Below, one piece after another: positions 7,761 through 16,241 of a stretch of DNA of 47,365 nt. A program made the position numbers and the translations under genes. Numbering within the stretch: the stretch's first letter is position 1; each line of letters starts with the position of its first letter. The notes beneath the pieces are model-generated. The model saw only the letters and a program-made list of their open reading frames with translations. It did no database searches and was not told the origin of the DNA. The DNA is from Blastocatellia bacterium (lineage in GTDB: Bacteria > Acidobacteriota > Blastocatellia > HR10 > J050), in assembly GCA_025054955.1 (NCBI GenBank), contig JANWZE010000036.1, positions 1-47,365 of the forward strand, in the 5' to 3' direction.

Positions 7761-10700
7761 ATGAAGAATACGCGTTCAACTGCATTGGTCTGTCTAATGG
7801 TTGTAGTGACCTTGACTCTGCTCAGTGTAGCCGATCCGTCATTTGGCGCGCGCCCGGTGGCAGTTCCTCTTCAGTCAAATTCTTCGTGTTTTGAAGACAT
7901 CCCTGCGGACGAGAGCACTGACTTGCCTGGCCCGCTCTCGAATCAGAGAAACATTCCAGCAGGTTCGTTGATCATTCCCATGGACAATAGCAAGCAAGCG
8001 ATCGTTGCCCCGTTCAACCTTAAGGCCTATGGATTGGTCAATCACTTGCTTCACAATAATGTTCCTGTGCTATGGGCCATCAGGGCTGGCAAAGCCAAAG
8101 ACGGTGTAGATTTCACCGCGACGGCCCAACGTCTTTATCCTTCAGCTCAGGCAGCAGCCAATTTAAGTTTCAGCGGGGGGCCATTTATCGTACATCGAGA
8201 CTATGCTGCCGTGGCCAAGCCGCTAATGACGGCCTTTGGCAACAACGTGGCTGTTTACGAAATGACAGCGGACGCCACGATTGACATTCGCTACCAACTA
8301 ACACACAAACCGAGGATCGCATTATTAAACAATGGGGGAAATGCATCTATTCATCAAACGATTCTGGATCTTGCCGGCATCCCCAATTACCAGATCGTAG
8401 CCAGCGCCGCCTCGCTCGGCACAAGTTCATGCTACACCCTCGCTAGTGAGGCGCACTGGCTCGATCTTACGGCGACAGCCACAGTGGCGGCGGTGAGGCA
8501 ATTCATTCAATCCGGTGGTAACTTCTTCGCCCAGTGTGAGGGGGTTGATACCTATGAAAATGTCGGCCTTCTACAGACAACGGCTGGGATTACCAAGTCG
8601 AATGTGTCCGGCGGTTTTACCTATCCCAACGCCGACCTCTCTTACAGTCAATTCGTGGGTGAGCTCGCCGACGAAGGTGGCTCATTTCGCGATTGGTTGC
8701 TCTCTCCGGGCTCCAGTTTCCAGAACGGGGGGCACATCCATGTTCGAAATACGGGCGGTTCACAGCAAATGGTGGCTACCGCTGCCAAATTGAGAACAGG
8801 TACCGGGGGCATGGTCTTCATGTTGGGCTCACATAATTACGCAAACACACAGGATTTGCCGCATTACAACGGCCTCCGGATGTATTTGAACGCTGTCATG
8901 ACGCCCGCCGATAGACCGCTGGGGTGTGGACTTGAGCTCACAGTGAACCGAGTTGAATTGATCTTGACCATGACGGTCAATAATCCAACGCCGAGTGTGG
9001 GAGATACGGTTGTCTATACTCTGACGTTGACTAACAACGGCCCGGATGTAGCTACCAACGTCACTGTAACCGATCAGTTACCATCCGGTTTGACTTTTTC
9101 TTCCTATACGGCCAGCCAGGGAACCTATAACAGCAGCACCGGCGTCTGGACTGTCGGCAATTTACCCGTGAATGCAACAGTCACCTTGGTCCTGCGCGCG
9201 ACAGTCAATGCCGGCACAACCGGCCGGACTTTGAACAACAGCGCAACTGCGACTGCCTCCGGACAATGTGAATTAAATCTCACCAACAACACGGACAGTG
9301 AACCTATCACGATCACAGCTCCAAATAGGCCGCCAGATGCCGTGAATGACAGTTACGGCGCGACTGAAGACACCACACTGGTTGTAGGCGCAATGAGTGG
9401 TGTTCTGTCTAATGATACTGATCCTGACGGTGATCTGCTAACAGTCACCAGCACCGGTGCTATCAACACGGCTCGCGGTGGGACGGTGATGATGAACGCT
9501 AATGGCAGCTTCAGTTATTCGCCGCCGGCCAATTATTGTGGGCAAGACTCATTTGCTTACACGATCAGCGATGGTCGAGGTGGGACAGACACGGCCACGG
9601 TGACGGTGAACGTGACGTGTGTCAACGATCCGCCTGATGCAGTGAACGATAACGCGAGCACGAACGAGGACACGCCCGTGACGATCAACGTGTTGAGCAA
9701 TGACACGGATGTGGATGGGAATCCGTTGAGCGTGACGGGTGCGAGTGATCCGCCGCGTGGGAGTGTGACGATCAACGGCAATGGGACGATCACGTACACG
9801 CCGGATGCGAACTTGTGCGGACAGGATAGTTTCACCTACACGATCAGCGATGGTCGAGGTGGAACTGACACGGCCACGGTGACGGTGAACGTCGTCTGCG
9901 TCAACGATCCACCTGTGGCCAATGATGATACAACGGGCACCAACGAAGGCACGCCGGTGGTCATCCACGTGCTGAGTAATGATTCCGATGTGGACGGTAA
10001 TCTTGATCCGACGTCGGTGAGCATTACGGTTAATCCGAGGCATGGCACGGTCACGGTCAACCCGGTCACCGGCGCTGTGACGTACACGCCGAATCCGGGC
10101 TTCAACGGCATTGACACATTCACGTATCGAGTGTGCGACAACGGTGGAGCATGCGATACGGCTGTGGTGACGATCGGCGTGAATTCCGTTGACGATCCGC
10201 CTGTGGCCAATGATGACAGCGCCGTAACCAATGAAGACACGCCGGTCATGATTAACGTGGCGTTGAACGACACCGACCTGGATGGCAATTTGAATGTGGG
10301 CAGTGTAACGGTCACGGTCAATCCAGGCCGTGGTACGGTGTCAGTCAACCCAGCAACCGGCGTGGTAACGTATACGCCGAACCCAAACTTCCACGGCGTG
10401 GATACGTTCACCTATCGCATCTGCGACACAACGTCGTTGTGCGATACAGCCGTTGTCACGGTCACGATCAGGCCTGTGAATGATCCGCCGGACGCAGTCA
10501 ATGACAGTTACAATGCGACGGAGGACACGACGCTGACGGTGAGCGCGGCGCAGGGCGTGTTGGCCAATGACGTTGACGTAGATGGTAATCCGTTGACAGT
10601 GACCAGCACAGGATTCATCACGACGACTCGCGGTGGAACGGTGAGCATGAACGCCAACGGCAGTTTCAGTTACGATCCGCCGGCGAACTTCTGCGGGCAG

Positions 10701-12794
10701 GATAGTTTCACCTACACGATCAGCGATGGGCAGGGTGGGACGGACACGGCGACAGTGACCTTGAATGTGGCTTGTGTCAATGATCCGCCTGTCGCGAACG
10801 ATGATACAAGAGGCACGAGTGAAAACACGCCGGTGGTCATCAACGTGCTGAGTAATGATTCCGATGTGGACGGTAATCTTGATCCGACATCGGTGAGCAT
10901 TACGGTTAATCCGAGGCATGGCACGGTCACGGTCAACCCGGTCACCGGCGCCGTGACTTATACGCCGAACGCGGGCTTCAACGGCACGGATACATTCACG
11001 TATCGCGTGTGTGATACAAACGGCGCATGTGACACTGCCCTGGTGACGGTCATCGTGGATTCCACGAATGATCCGCCTGTGGCCAACAATGACAGCGCGA
11101 CCACCCCGCAGGGCACACCGGTGACAATCAACGTGCTGGCCAATGACACAGATGTTGACGGCGTTCTTGTCCCGGCCTCCGTGACGATTGTCAGTGGTCC
11201 GGCTCATGGCACGGTGTCGGTCAATCCGGTCACAGGTCAAATCACATACACACCCAATCCAAATTTCTATGGCACGGACACGTTTGTCTATCGAGTGTGC
11301 GACAACGAGGGAGCCTGCGATACAGCGACGGTGCAGGTCACTGTAACCCAATTGCCGGCCGACCTCGTGGTCACCAAGGTGGTTGATAATCCCGCTCCAG
11401 ATCTTGGTGAGACGATCACCTATACGATCACTGTTACAAACCTTGGTCCGGGTTTTGCCAGCGGTGTAGAGGTCACAGAGCGACTGCCATCAGGCGTCAC
11501 ATTCATTTCGGCTGAAGCAAGCCAGGGCAGTTATGATCAGACCACCCACGTATGGCTGGTGGGACGTCTGGCCAATGGCGAGAGCGCCGTCCTGCGCATC
11601 ACGGTGAGAGTGAATCTGAATGCCACCAGCGCCACTATCACGAACACCGTCGTCGCCAGCGCCAATCAACCAGACCCAGCCCCGGCAAACAACACCAGCA
11701 GCGTGGATATTGGCATCGAGGCGATCACGCCGCCGAAGGAGCGCGCCACGCATGTTCACATCGTGTTTCAGACGCCGATGGCGCCGAGGAACGGGCCTCA
11801 GCCGCCGTACCCGGATAACCAGGGACTGCTGATCGCCGATTACCGCAACGATCAAGTGCGTGTGCTGCTGAGCAACGGCAACGGCACGTTCCGCGTTGGC
11901 CAGCAGGTCTCGGTGGGCGATGGTCCATGCGCGATCGCCGTGGGTGACTTCAACAACGATGGTTACACTGATGCAGTCACGGCAAACCAATTGTCGGGCG
12001 ATCTGAGCATTTTGCTGGGCAGGGGTGATGGCACGTTCCGGGTCCAGCGCGTGCTCGCGGCAGGCAAACAACCGAGCGCTGTGGTCGTCGGCGATTTCAA
12101 CGGCGATGACAACCTTGACATTGCCGTGACGAATGCCGGTGAGGATAACATCGTGTTGTGGCTCGGCCAGGGCAATGGCGCATTCAGGGCTGGCCGCAGC
12201 TATAATACCGGCAAGCAGCCCTTCGGCCTCGTCGTAGGCGATCTGGATCAGGATGGCACACTGGACCTGGCTACCAGCAATTTCGGATCAGAGAATGTCA
12301 CCGTCTTGCGGGGCACAGGCCGAGGCACGTTTACTCGAATCACAAACTACCTCACAGGAAAAGGGCCACTGGCTATTGTCGCTGGTGATCTGGATCAGGA
12401 TGGCCGGCTTGATCTGGTGACAGCCGACTTCATATCCAACGAAGTGTCCATCCTTCACAATAATGGTCGCAGCGGGTTCAGCGTGATGCGCCGGTTGCCC
12501 GGTGGGTCACAGCGAGGCCCGATTGCTATGGCCACGGATCGTTTCGTTGGCCCGATGTTGGGCATCGCCACTGCCAATATCGCCACGGGCGAGATCGCCG
12601 TCTACATAGGCCCCATTGATCGGTCAAATCCGATGAGGCCACAAACCTATCGCGCATTCGACGGTCCGGCTTCTATCGCCACGGGTGATTTCAACAATGA
12701 TGGACGGCAGGATATTTCCATCCTCGATGCCGATGGGATCACATTAGGCGTTCTGTTGAGCACGAGCGACAACAAGTTCAAACTGACCCAGTAA
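7761..12794 (+). CDS. Giant secreted surface protein: GATase-like head, DUF11, seven tandem repeats, FG-GAP propeller
   Basis: A 1677-residue exported protein. Residues 1 to about 30 form a signal peptide (...SVADPSFGA). Residues about 60-390 form a domain with a cysteine in GGNFFAQCEG (C259), resembling the nucleophile elbow of class I glutamine-amidotransferase-like folds. A DUF11 repeat follows (about 400-520). Seven cadherin/tandem-95-type repeats of 93-100 residues come next (genomic starts 9324, 9624, 9903, 10191, 10479, 10779, 11067), each opening with NDPPDAVND or NDPPVANDD. A second DUF11 lies at about 1201-1320. The C-terminus is an FG-GAP/VCBS beta-propeller with calcium-type motifs such as DFNNDG and DLDQDG. 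No LPXTG, PEP-CTERM or type IX tail is evident. Probable role: adhesion or matrix structure (inference). Confidence 0.88.
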   Translation: MKNTRSTALVCLMVVVTLTLLSVADPSFGARPVAVPLQSNSSCFEDIPADESTDLPGPLSNQRNIPAGSLIIPMDNSKQAIVAPFNLKAYGLVNHLLHNNVPVLWAIRAGKAKDGVDFTATAQRLYPSAQAAANLSFSGGPFIVHRDYAAVAKPLMTAFGNNVAVYEMTADATIDIRYQLTHKPRIALLNNGGNASIHQTILDLAGIPNYQIVASAASLGTSSCYTLASEAHWLDLTATATVAAVRQFIQSGGNFFAQCEGVDTYENVGLLQTTAGITKSNVSGGFTYPNADLSYSQFVGELADEGGSFRDWLLSPGSSFQNGGHIHVRNTGGSQQMVATAAKLRTGTGGMVFMLGSHNYANTQDLPHYNGLRMYLNAVMTPADRPLGCGLELTVNRVELILTMTVNNPTPSVGDTVVYTLTLTNNGPDVATNVTVTDQLPSGLTFSSYTASQGTYNSSTGVWTVGNLPVNATVTLVLRATVNAGTTGRTLNNSATATASGQCELNLTNNTDSEPITITAPNRPPDAVNDSYGATEDTTLVVGAMSGVLSNDTDPDGDLLTVTSTGAINTARGGTVMMNANGSFSYSPPANYCGQDSFAYTISDGRGGTDTATVTVNVTCVNDPPDAVNDNASTNEDTPVTINVLSNDTDVDGNPLSVTGASDPPRGSVTINGNGTITYTPDANLCGQDSFTYTISDGRGGTDTATVTVNVVCVNDPPVANDDTTGTNEGTPVVIHVLSNDSDVDGNLDPTSVSITVNPRHGTVTVNPVTGAVTYTPNPGFNGIDTFTYRVCDNGGACDTAVVTIGVNSVDDPPVANDDSAVTNEDTPVMINVALNDTDLDGNLNVGSVTVTVNPGRGTVSVNPATGVVTYTPNPNFHGVDTFTYRICDTTSLCDTAVVTVTIRPVNDPPDAVNDSYNATEDTTLTVSAAQGVLANDVDVDGNPLTVTSTGFITTTRGGTVSMNANGSFSYDPPANFCGQDSFTYTISDGQGGTDTATVTLNVACVNDPPVANDDTRGTSENTPVVINVLSNDSDVDGNLDPTSVSITVNPRHGTVTVNPVTGAVTYTPNAGFNGTDTFTYRVCDTNGACDTALVTVIVDSTNDPPVANNDSATTPQGTPVTINVLANDTDVDGVLVPASVTIVSGPAHGTVSVNPVTGQITYTPNPNFYGTDTFVYRVCDNEGACDTATVQVTVTQLPADLVVTKVVDNPAPDLGETITYTITVTNLGPGFASGVEVTERLPSGVTFISAEASQGSYDQTTHVWLVGRLANGESAVLRITVRVNLNATSATITNTVVASANQPDPAPANNTSSVDIGIEAITPPKERATHVHIVFQTPMAPRNGPQPPYPDNQGLLIADYRNDQVRVLLSNGNGTFRVGQQVSVGDGPCAIAVGDFNNDGYTDAVTANQLSGDLSILLGRGDGTFRVQRVLAAGKQPSAVVVGDFNGDDNLDIAVTNAGEDNIVLWLGQGNGAFRAGRSYNTGKQPFGLVVGDLDQDGTLDLATSNFGSENVTVLRGTGRGTFTRITNYLTGKGPLAIVAGDLDQDGRLDLVTADFISNEVSILHNNGRSGFSVMRRLPGGSQRGPIAMATDRFVGPMLGIATANIATGEIAVYIGPIDRSNPMRPQTYRAFDGPASIATGDFNNDGRQDISILDADGITLGVLLSTSDNKFKLTQ
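9324..11354 (+). repeat. Seven in-frame tandem repeats inside the surface protein gene
   Basis: Unit spacing is 300, 279, 288, 288, 300 and 288 bases, always a multiple of three. Units 3 and 6 are almost identical over about 109 bases (9966-10074 against 10842-10950, offset 876, one mismatch). This points to recent recombination between non-adjacent units. Units 1, 2 and 5 share a second near-identical stretch encoding YTISDG. Confidence 0.85.
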
Positions 12795-12840
12795 GCCCGT
12801 TCCAGAGGGCACAACGGGGCCATGAACTTGCATTGATGGA

Positions 12841-12878
12841 AGAGCAACCAGATTGAAGTTTGACGAGCTGGTTGCTCT
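12841..12878. terminator. Hairpin between convergent genes
   Basis: AGAGCAACCAG (12841-12851) and CTGGTTGCTCT (12868-12878) form a perfect 11-base stem with a 16-base loop. It lies 46 bases after the stop of the surface protein and 60 bases beyond the stop of the opposing membrane protein. Position suggests a two-way transcription stop, although there is no T-run on either side. Confidence 0.55.
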
Positions 12879-12938
12879 CCATCACATCACTGGCGCGCTT
12901 AGCGAGCCTGAGCGAAGCGTTGAGCGATGATTATCCCG

Positions 12939-14090
12939 CTAATGTTGTTTGGTGAAAAACCTCAGCAACAGATAACAACCCGTCGCATACGTGGCAAGGC
13001 GAGCGAAGGCGAACGAGTGCTGCTTGATACGGCCCCACAGCAGCGCCGCCAAAGACATAACCGTCATCAGCGCCAGCATAGCTAATAGACATTGGCTTGG
13101 ATCGAGCCGGTTGCCGTACAGGCGCACGAGGCTGGTTCCGCCCCATACGTTTTTGTAAAGCATGATTAGATGAGTGACGTAAACGAGCAACGATTCCCGT
13201 CCGATTTGCACGAGCAATGATGCTTCCGATAGGAATTTGCTGGAGAGATGCCAGCCCGCTGTCAGCAGGAGCAACACGAAGCCAAGACGCTTGATGAAGA
13301 AAATCGGGCTGGCCCGCAAGCTGCTTGTGCCGTAGCTCAGGTTGACAGGAAGGAGTGCGACAACATAGCTCATGGCAAGCAAACCGGCGCCGATGAGCGC
13401 CATATTTTTCATGAACGCGCGCTCGCGCCCGGCGGCCACGGCGTCCAGGTAGGCTGCACCCCAGACGGCGCCAAACAAGAGAAAACCGAGCCAGGGAAAC
13501 AGAGGGAAAATCGAGTAGTGTTGTTCATTGAGATAGGCCGCTAGCGGCGCCGGCATCATCTGGGTGAAATCAACGTCCCACAGCAACGGTGTTACCAGAA
13601 CAATCATAATGCCAGAGCCGATCAACCAGCGCCGAAAGTTTGGCTCCGAAGTGATCGCAATCAAGCTGGTGAGCAAAAACAACCAGCCAGCAGCGATACA
13701 GTGCAAGGCGTTGGCTTGATAGAAGCGTAACCAACCGTCCGGGGTCGTCGCATGCAACATTTTGTTGAGCGAGTGAAACGGCAGATGTAATGCGTAGGCG
13801 ATAATCCAGATGAATCCGATTCTTCTCAGGAGCTTCCATAAGGCCGGACCGAAAGAGCGAATATCGTCTTGCTTATTCCGGGTCGCAATGGTGAACACGA
13901 GACCGGCCAGGAAGATGAACAACGGTGACATGAGGCCGTTGGCAAAATCCAAGAGGTTGTACCATGAGGTGGCCTTCAGCGTCGGGATGAGCATTTCGTT
14001 GAAAACATGCGCTTCCAGCATGAACAGTACGGCGATGCCGCGCATGAAGTCTATGAAAATGAGCCGTTGGTGCGCTGAGGAAGAGGTCAT
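12939..14090 (-). CDS. Membrane acyltransferase-like protein (DUF1624/HGSNAT-type)
   Basis: A 383-residue polytopic membrane protein with about ten hydrophobic segments. It opens with RLIFIDFMRGIAVLFMLEAH, the signature of the heparan-alpha-glucosaminide N-acetyltransferase catalytic family (DUF1624), which moves acetyl groups across membranes onto sugars. The conserved acidic/arginine pair DxxRG and a nearby histidine (EAHVFNE) are present. The gene starts one base after the endonuclease IV stop and may be co-transcribed with it. The acceptor is unknown. The related acyltransferase-3 family is an alternative, but the N-terminal pattern fits DUF1624 better. Confidence 0.7.
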   Translation of the reverse strand: MTSSSAHQRLIFIDFMRGIAVLFMLEAHVFNEMLIPTLKATSWYNLLDFANGLMSPLFIFLAGLVFTIATRNKQDDIRSFGPALWKLLRRIGFIWIIAYALHLPFHSLNKMLHATTPDGWLRFYQANALHCIAAGWLFLLTSLIAITSEPNFRRWLIGSGIMIVLVTPLLWDVDFTQMMPAPLAAYLNEQHYSIFPLFPWLGFLLFGAVWGAAYLDAVAAGRERAFMKNMALIGAGLLAMSYVVALLPVNLSYGTSSLRASPIFFIKRLGFVLLLLTAGWHLSSKFLSEASLLVQIGRESLLVYVTHLIMLYKNVWGGTSLVRLYGNRLDPSQCLLAMLALMTVMSLAALLWGRIKQHSFAFARLATYATGCYLLLRFFTKQH

Positions 14091-14091
14091 A

Positions 14092-14937
14092 CTATGGCGC
14101 TTGCGTTAGCCGTCGCAGTGTGGTCATGTTTTTGTGGTCGTCTTCACGAGTGTGTCGTGGTGTCTCCAAGATGAAGGGCAGCTGCTTGAGTGCTGGATGT
14201 CGGACCAGTCGCCGGAATCCTGCGCATCCGATGTTGCCTTGACCGATGTGCCAGTGCCGATCCACGGCGCCGCCCAGCGCAATCCGGGTGTCGTTGGCGT
14301 GTATCAGATAGATGCGCTCCCAACCAATGGATGCTGAAATGCTGGCCATCGTGTGTTTGAATCCGGTCGGTGTGGCGATGTCATAGCCGGCGGCATACAG
14401 ATGAGCTGTGTCCAAGCAACATCCTACAGGCAGCTCATCAAGCCCGTTGAGAATGGCAGCAAGTTGTTCAAAGGTCCGGCCGATTTGCCCGCCTTGCCCG
14501 GCTGTATTTTCGATGAGAATGCGCAATCCCTTCAACTGTAATCCACGCGCTGCTGTCTTGATGCCGGCAATGCAACGCGCGATGGCTTGCTCCGCTGAGT
14601 CCTGTTTGGCGCTGCCCGGATGAATCACCACATAATCCGCCTCCAGTGCCGCGGCGCGTCGCAGTTCGTCGCGGAAAGCGGAAACCGACAATTGTCGCGT
14701 CTCTGCCTCTGCTGAGGCCAGATTGATCAAATAAACGCCATGCACGACGACCGGTGCGATACCTGTTCGCTCACGAGCAGCAATGAAATCGTTCACGTCC
14801 TGCTTGGAGAGCGGTCGGCTCGCCCAGCCGCGCGGATTACGCGAGAAGATTTGTACGGCCTCGCAACCGAGCTGGTGCGCTTCGGCGATTGCGTTGGCCA
14901 GAGACCCAGCAATGGAAGCATGTACACCGATTCGCAT
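14092..14937 (-). CDS. nfo: Endonuclease IV (AP endonuclease)
   Basis: A 281-residue DNA-repair enzyme that cuts the backbone 5' to abasic sites. All nine trinuclear zinc ligands of the TIM-barrel family can be read: H66, H106, E143, D176, H179, H213, D226, H228 and E258, close to the E. coli numbering (H69 to E261). Length matches the family. The start ATG at 14937 opens directly on MRIGVHASI, the usual N-terminus; no strong ribosome site precedes it. The DUF1624-like gene follows with a one-base gap, which suggests shared transcription without a functional link. Confidence 0.95.
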   Translation of the reverse strand: MRIGVHASIAGSLANAIAEAHQLGCEAVQIFSRNPRGWASRPLSKQDVNDFIAARERTGIAPVVVHGVYLINLASAEAETRQLSVSAFRDELRRAAALEADYVVIHPGSAKQDSAEQAIARCIAGIKTAARGLQLKGLRILIENTAGQGGQIGRTFEQLAAILNGLDELPVGCCLDTAHLYAAGYDIATPTGFKHTMASISASIGWERIYLIHANDTRIALGGAVDRHWHIGQGNIGCAGFRRLVRHPALKQLPFILETPRHTREDDHKNMTTLRRLTQAP

Positions 14938-15448
14938 GACTTTTTAAAAAGCCAAGAGGCTACAGTCGGTCTGTGAATTTGTCCAGCGGTTCTGGTCAGT
15001 CAGCCAAAAGATCGTGCCCGAGCCAGCAACTGAAAGTGATTGATGGGTTGATGGGAAATCACCCATGAGCGACCGCTCGCCACGAACGCTGAAAATGAAG
15101 CGACCGAGGTCGCAAAGTCCACTGAGAGCCCTCTGCCCTCTCTGTGGTCTCTGTGGCTATTCTCGGGAGAGAGGCAAGCAACCCCAGAATGCCGTCGCGC
15201 TGGACGTGAGCCGGAGGGGGCGGCTCATCAAGCCTCGACGATACGAAGACCATCAGGAGCGACGGCCAACTCAGTCGCTCTAAATAGCCCAAGAAACAAG
15301 CCTACGACGCGAAAGAATTTCTGTTTCATCATTCGTGGCGTGGCTGGGCACAGGGGGCAATTCTCATGGAAACAGAGTTTTCTTCATGGATCGTTGTGAG
15401 CTGATGCTCCATGAGCGACGGTGTTGTTAAACACCCTTGCCTCAAGTC
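14938..15448. repeat. Intergenic block with two R1 repeat copies in inverted orientation
   Basis: This 511-base gap contains no supported gene. An R1 copy runs on the plus strand at about 15053-15116 (core GCCACGAACGCTGAAAATGA). A reverse-strand copy runs at about 15287-15345 (TTTCATCATTCGTGGCG at its right side). The latter matches 47220-47275, including AGCCCA, AGAAACA-like words and CGAAAGAATT. Between them is a CTCTGCCCTCTCTGTGG simple-word stretch. Confidence 0.7.
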
Positions 15449-16174
15449 CTATTCCTGGTCTGGGTCGTGACCTAACTGCCGCAGGCGTTCGGCCAAGCGA
15501 GCGGCGCGTTGCCGCTCCTGCTCCAGTTGCCGGAGCGCCGCTTCCTTCTCCATTCGTTCCCGTTCGGCGCGTTCTTTGCCGGTCGGGATGATTTGACCGT
15601 GCTCATCTGTCCAACGCAGCCACGTGTCGTGTTTACCTTCGTACTCTCCCTCCCACAGCGTCAATCCCAGCTTCAGTTCGGGAAATCGTGGCTCTGGTTG
15701 CAGCACATACGAATACCCGCGCAACTGATAGACGGTCAATGGCTCCTTCATTACCTGCCGCAACGGATCATAGATCACGTAATACTGCACTCTCATCCGC
15801 TCGTATTTTCGCTTCTTCTCGTCATCTTCGCCGCCTTCCGTGTTGGAGACGATCTCGATGACCACGTCCGGTGATTTGCCAAACTCCCAGAGAAAGTACG
15901 ACCGATGCTCCTTCTTCCACCAGTCCGGCGCGACCTCCACGTCCACACTGAGGAAAACGTCCGGCACAATTGCCGGTGATCGCACCATGTAGAAAATCCC
16001 CACATTGGCCGCTACCAGGAAAGGCCGTCCTTCTCCAGGGCCGCTCCATGAGCTATAGAGCGGCTCGGTTAAAAGTCGTTGATGTTTCTCGGAAGGCAGA
16101 TTATCCACAGGCGTATCATCCTCCGTGATCAGGTGGCTAATATCTGGCTTGACGTCAATCAACGGTTGAGACAT
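15449..16174 (-). CDS. Uma2-family (DUF820) putative endonuclease
   Basis: A 241-residue protein of the Uma2/DUF820 group, which has a PD-(D/E)xK nuclease-like fold. The core is GKSPDVVIEIVSN followed by DEKKRKYERM and VQYYVIYDP, the usual order. Residues from about 200 to the end are a charged coiled coil (RAERERMEKEAALRQLEQER), common in this family. ATG 16174 was preferred over GTG 16186 because GAGG lies eight bases upstream and MSQPLID is a natural start. Such genes are often multi-copy and orphan; the true function is not established. Confidence 0.8.
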   Translation of the reverse strand: MSQPLIDVKPDISHLITEDDTPVDNLPSEKHQRLLTEPLYSSWSGPGEGRPFLVAANVGIFYMVRSPAIVPDVFLSVDVEVAPDWWKKEHRSYFLWEFGKSPDVVIEIVSNTEGGEDDEKKRKYERMRVQYYVIYDPLRQVMKEPLTVYQLRGYSYVLQPEPRFPELKLGLTLWEGEYEGKHDTWLRWTDEHGQIIPTGKERAERERMEKEAALRQLEQERQRAARLAERLRQLGHDPDQE

Positions 16175-16241
16175 AACCGACCTCACTTAAATTGATTTGC
16201 TGCGCAGCAGCATTGTAACACGGGCGGCCAGCTTCGCACAG

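Noticed and set aside
7453-7785. A 110-codon minus-strand frame before the surface protein
   Set aside because: No ribosome site, no recognised family, and it overlaps the start of the large gene on the other strand.
10341-11351. A 336-codon minus-strand frame inside the surface protein gene
   Set aside because: It is antisense to clear tandem repeats and its own periodicity mirrors the plus-strand units.
9324-11354. Regular repeats that could be taken for a CRISPR or minisatellite array
   Set aside because: Unit lengths are multiples of three, the frame is open throughout, and the units encode a known surface repeat; no cas gene is near.
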